Source of the DNA: Methanobacteriota archaeon
GTDB lineage: Archaea > Thermoplasmatota > Poseidoniia > Poseidoniales > Thalassarchaeaceae
Reading direction: 5' to 3'
DNA length: 5,739 nt
Assembly: GCA_002731195.1 (NCBI GenBank)
Contig: PCAI01000012.1
Coordinates: 3,427 to 9,165 of the forward strand
Positions 5,248-5,739 of this stretch are shown piece by piece (positions within the stretch are counted from its first letter, which is position 1; each line of letters starts with the position of its first letter). A program made the position numbers and the translations under genes. The notes under the pieces are model-generated. The model was not told the origin of the DNA and searched no databases. It saw nothing but the letters and a program-made list of their open reading frames with translations.

Positions 5248-5739
5248 ATGTTGGGTCAGATTGTCGATGCCACTATTGATTGGGCTGATAGCTGGGGCCT
5301 CATTGGTTTGGCTATCGTTTCGGCGAGTGAAGCTATGATTCAGCCAGCGCCACCAGATTTACTGGTAATACCAATGGCATTGAATTCTAATGGTTCTATT
5401 CCAGAAATTACTGCCATTGTTCTTGTAGCTACTATTTTTAGTGTCATTGGTTCACTTGGCGGTTACGCCATCGGAATGTATGCCGGTAGGCCATTTTTAG
5501 AAAAATTTGCCACACCCATTACTATTTCTAGAATTGATAATATGTTCCTAAAATATGGGACCATGGGGATATTTGTTGCTGCAATTTCTCCTATTCCTTA
5601 CAAAGCATTGGCTTGGGCAGCAGGATCAGGAAAAATGAACATACGTTTATTTATTTTGGCTGGACTATTGGGAAGAGGAATCAGATTCGGGTTAGAAGGA
5701 GTTGTTTTAGGCTTCTATGGTGAAGAATTTTCAGATTTG
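5248..5739 (+). CDS. DedA/VTT-family membrane protein, YqaA-like, 3' end beyond window
   Basis: An open frame runs from ATG 5248 to the right edge (164 codons, no stop). The protein is strongly hydrophobic with several membrane segments. Family-like motifs are SEAMIQPAPPDLLVIP (27-42), the glycine-rich GSLGGYAIGMYAGRP (68-82), KYGTMGIFVAAISPIPYKALAWAAG (in parts 103-126, with P115, P117 and K119) and LLGRGIRF (140-147). The SPIPYK and GRGxRF motifs point to the YqaA branch of the DedA superfamily. DedA proteins are integral cytoplasmic-membrane proteins, some linked to proton-coupled flipping of undecaprenyl phosphate or phosphatidylethanolamine; in archaea the substrate is unknown. Acidic E28 and D37 and arginines R143 and R146 resemble residues important in DedA proteins. 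It is divergent from nob1, probably with a leaderless start. Confidence 0.85.
   Translation, partial: MLGQIVDATIDWADSWGLIGLAIVSASEAMIQPAPPDLLVIPMALNSNGSIPEITAIVLVATIFSVIGSLGGYAIGMYAGRPFLEKFATPITISRIDNMFLKYGTMGIFVAAISPIPYKALAWAAGSGKMNIRLFILAGLLGRGIRFGLEGVVLGFYGEEFSDL

Noticed and set aside
1..5739. CRISPR arrays, insertion sequences, toxin-antitoxin or phage genes
   Set aside because: No spaced repeat arrays, terminal inverted repeats, transposase or integrase motifs were seen. The PIN domain protein at 4648-5169 is Nob1, not a VapC toxin, because of its zinc ribbon and lack of an antitoxin partner.

Overview
The window is an AT-rich, gene-dense stretch of an archaeal chromosome. It carries the small subunit of the archaea-specific replicative DNA polymerase D (DP1), a Nob1 rRNA-maturation nuclease (PIN domain plus zinc ribbon), TATA-like boxes about 25 bases upstream of several genes, and starts with very short or no leaders. 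Low GC, short spacers and the divergent forms of several proteins would suit a planktonic euryarchaeon such as marine group II/III (Thermoplasmatota), but that lineage call is inference.

Layout: a left-edge partial isoaspartyl-methyltransferase-like gene (minus, 3-758) is divergent from a tRNA-Val(UAC) (826-901). Next come a CinA C-terminal-domain (NMN deamidase-like) gene (991-1692) and DP1 (1745-3361), both plus. A HAD phosphatase of the phosphoserine-phosphatase type (minus, 3362-4033) abuts DP1 tail to tail with no gap. It is divergent from a MoaD/ThiS/SAMP-type ubiquitin-fold protein (4110-4376), which is followed by TatA (4429-4647). TatA abuts Nob1 (minus, 4648-5169), again with no gap. 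Nob1 is divergent from a DedA/YqaA-type membrane protein (5248 to the right edge).

These are mostly unrelated housekeeping functions: protein repair, tRNA, nucleotide salvage, replication, sulfur carrier or protein tagging, protein export, ribosome maturation and membrane transport. They sit in short transcription units with their own promoters rather than in one pathway operon. No mobile element, CRISPR array, phage gene or defence island is visible, and I do not see a clearly novel multi-gene system. The most interesting signals are regulatory: a 14-base near-palindrome repeated exactly in two promoter regions, a short ORF with a good ribosome-binding site overlapping the moaD-like start, and a hairpin that would cover the tatA ribosome-binding site. 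The methyltransferase-like protein also has a degraded SAM-binding glycine motif.
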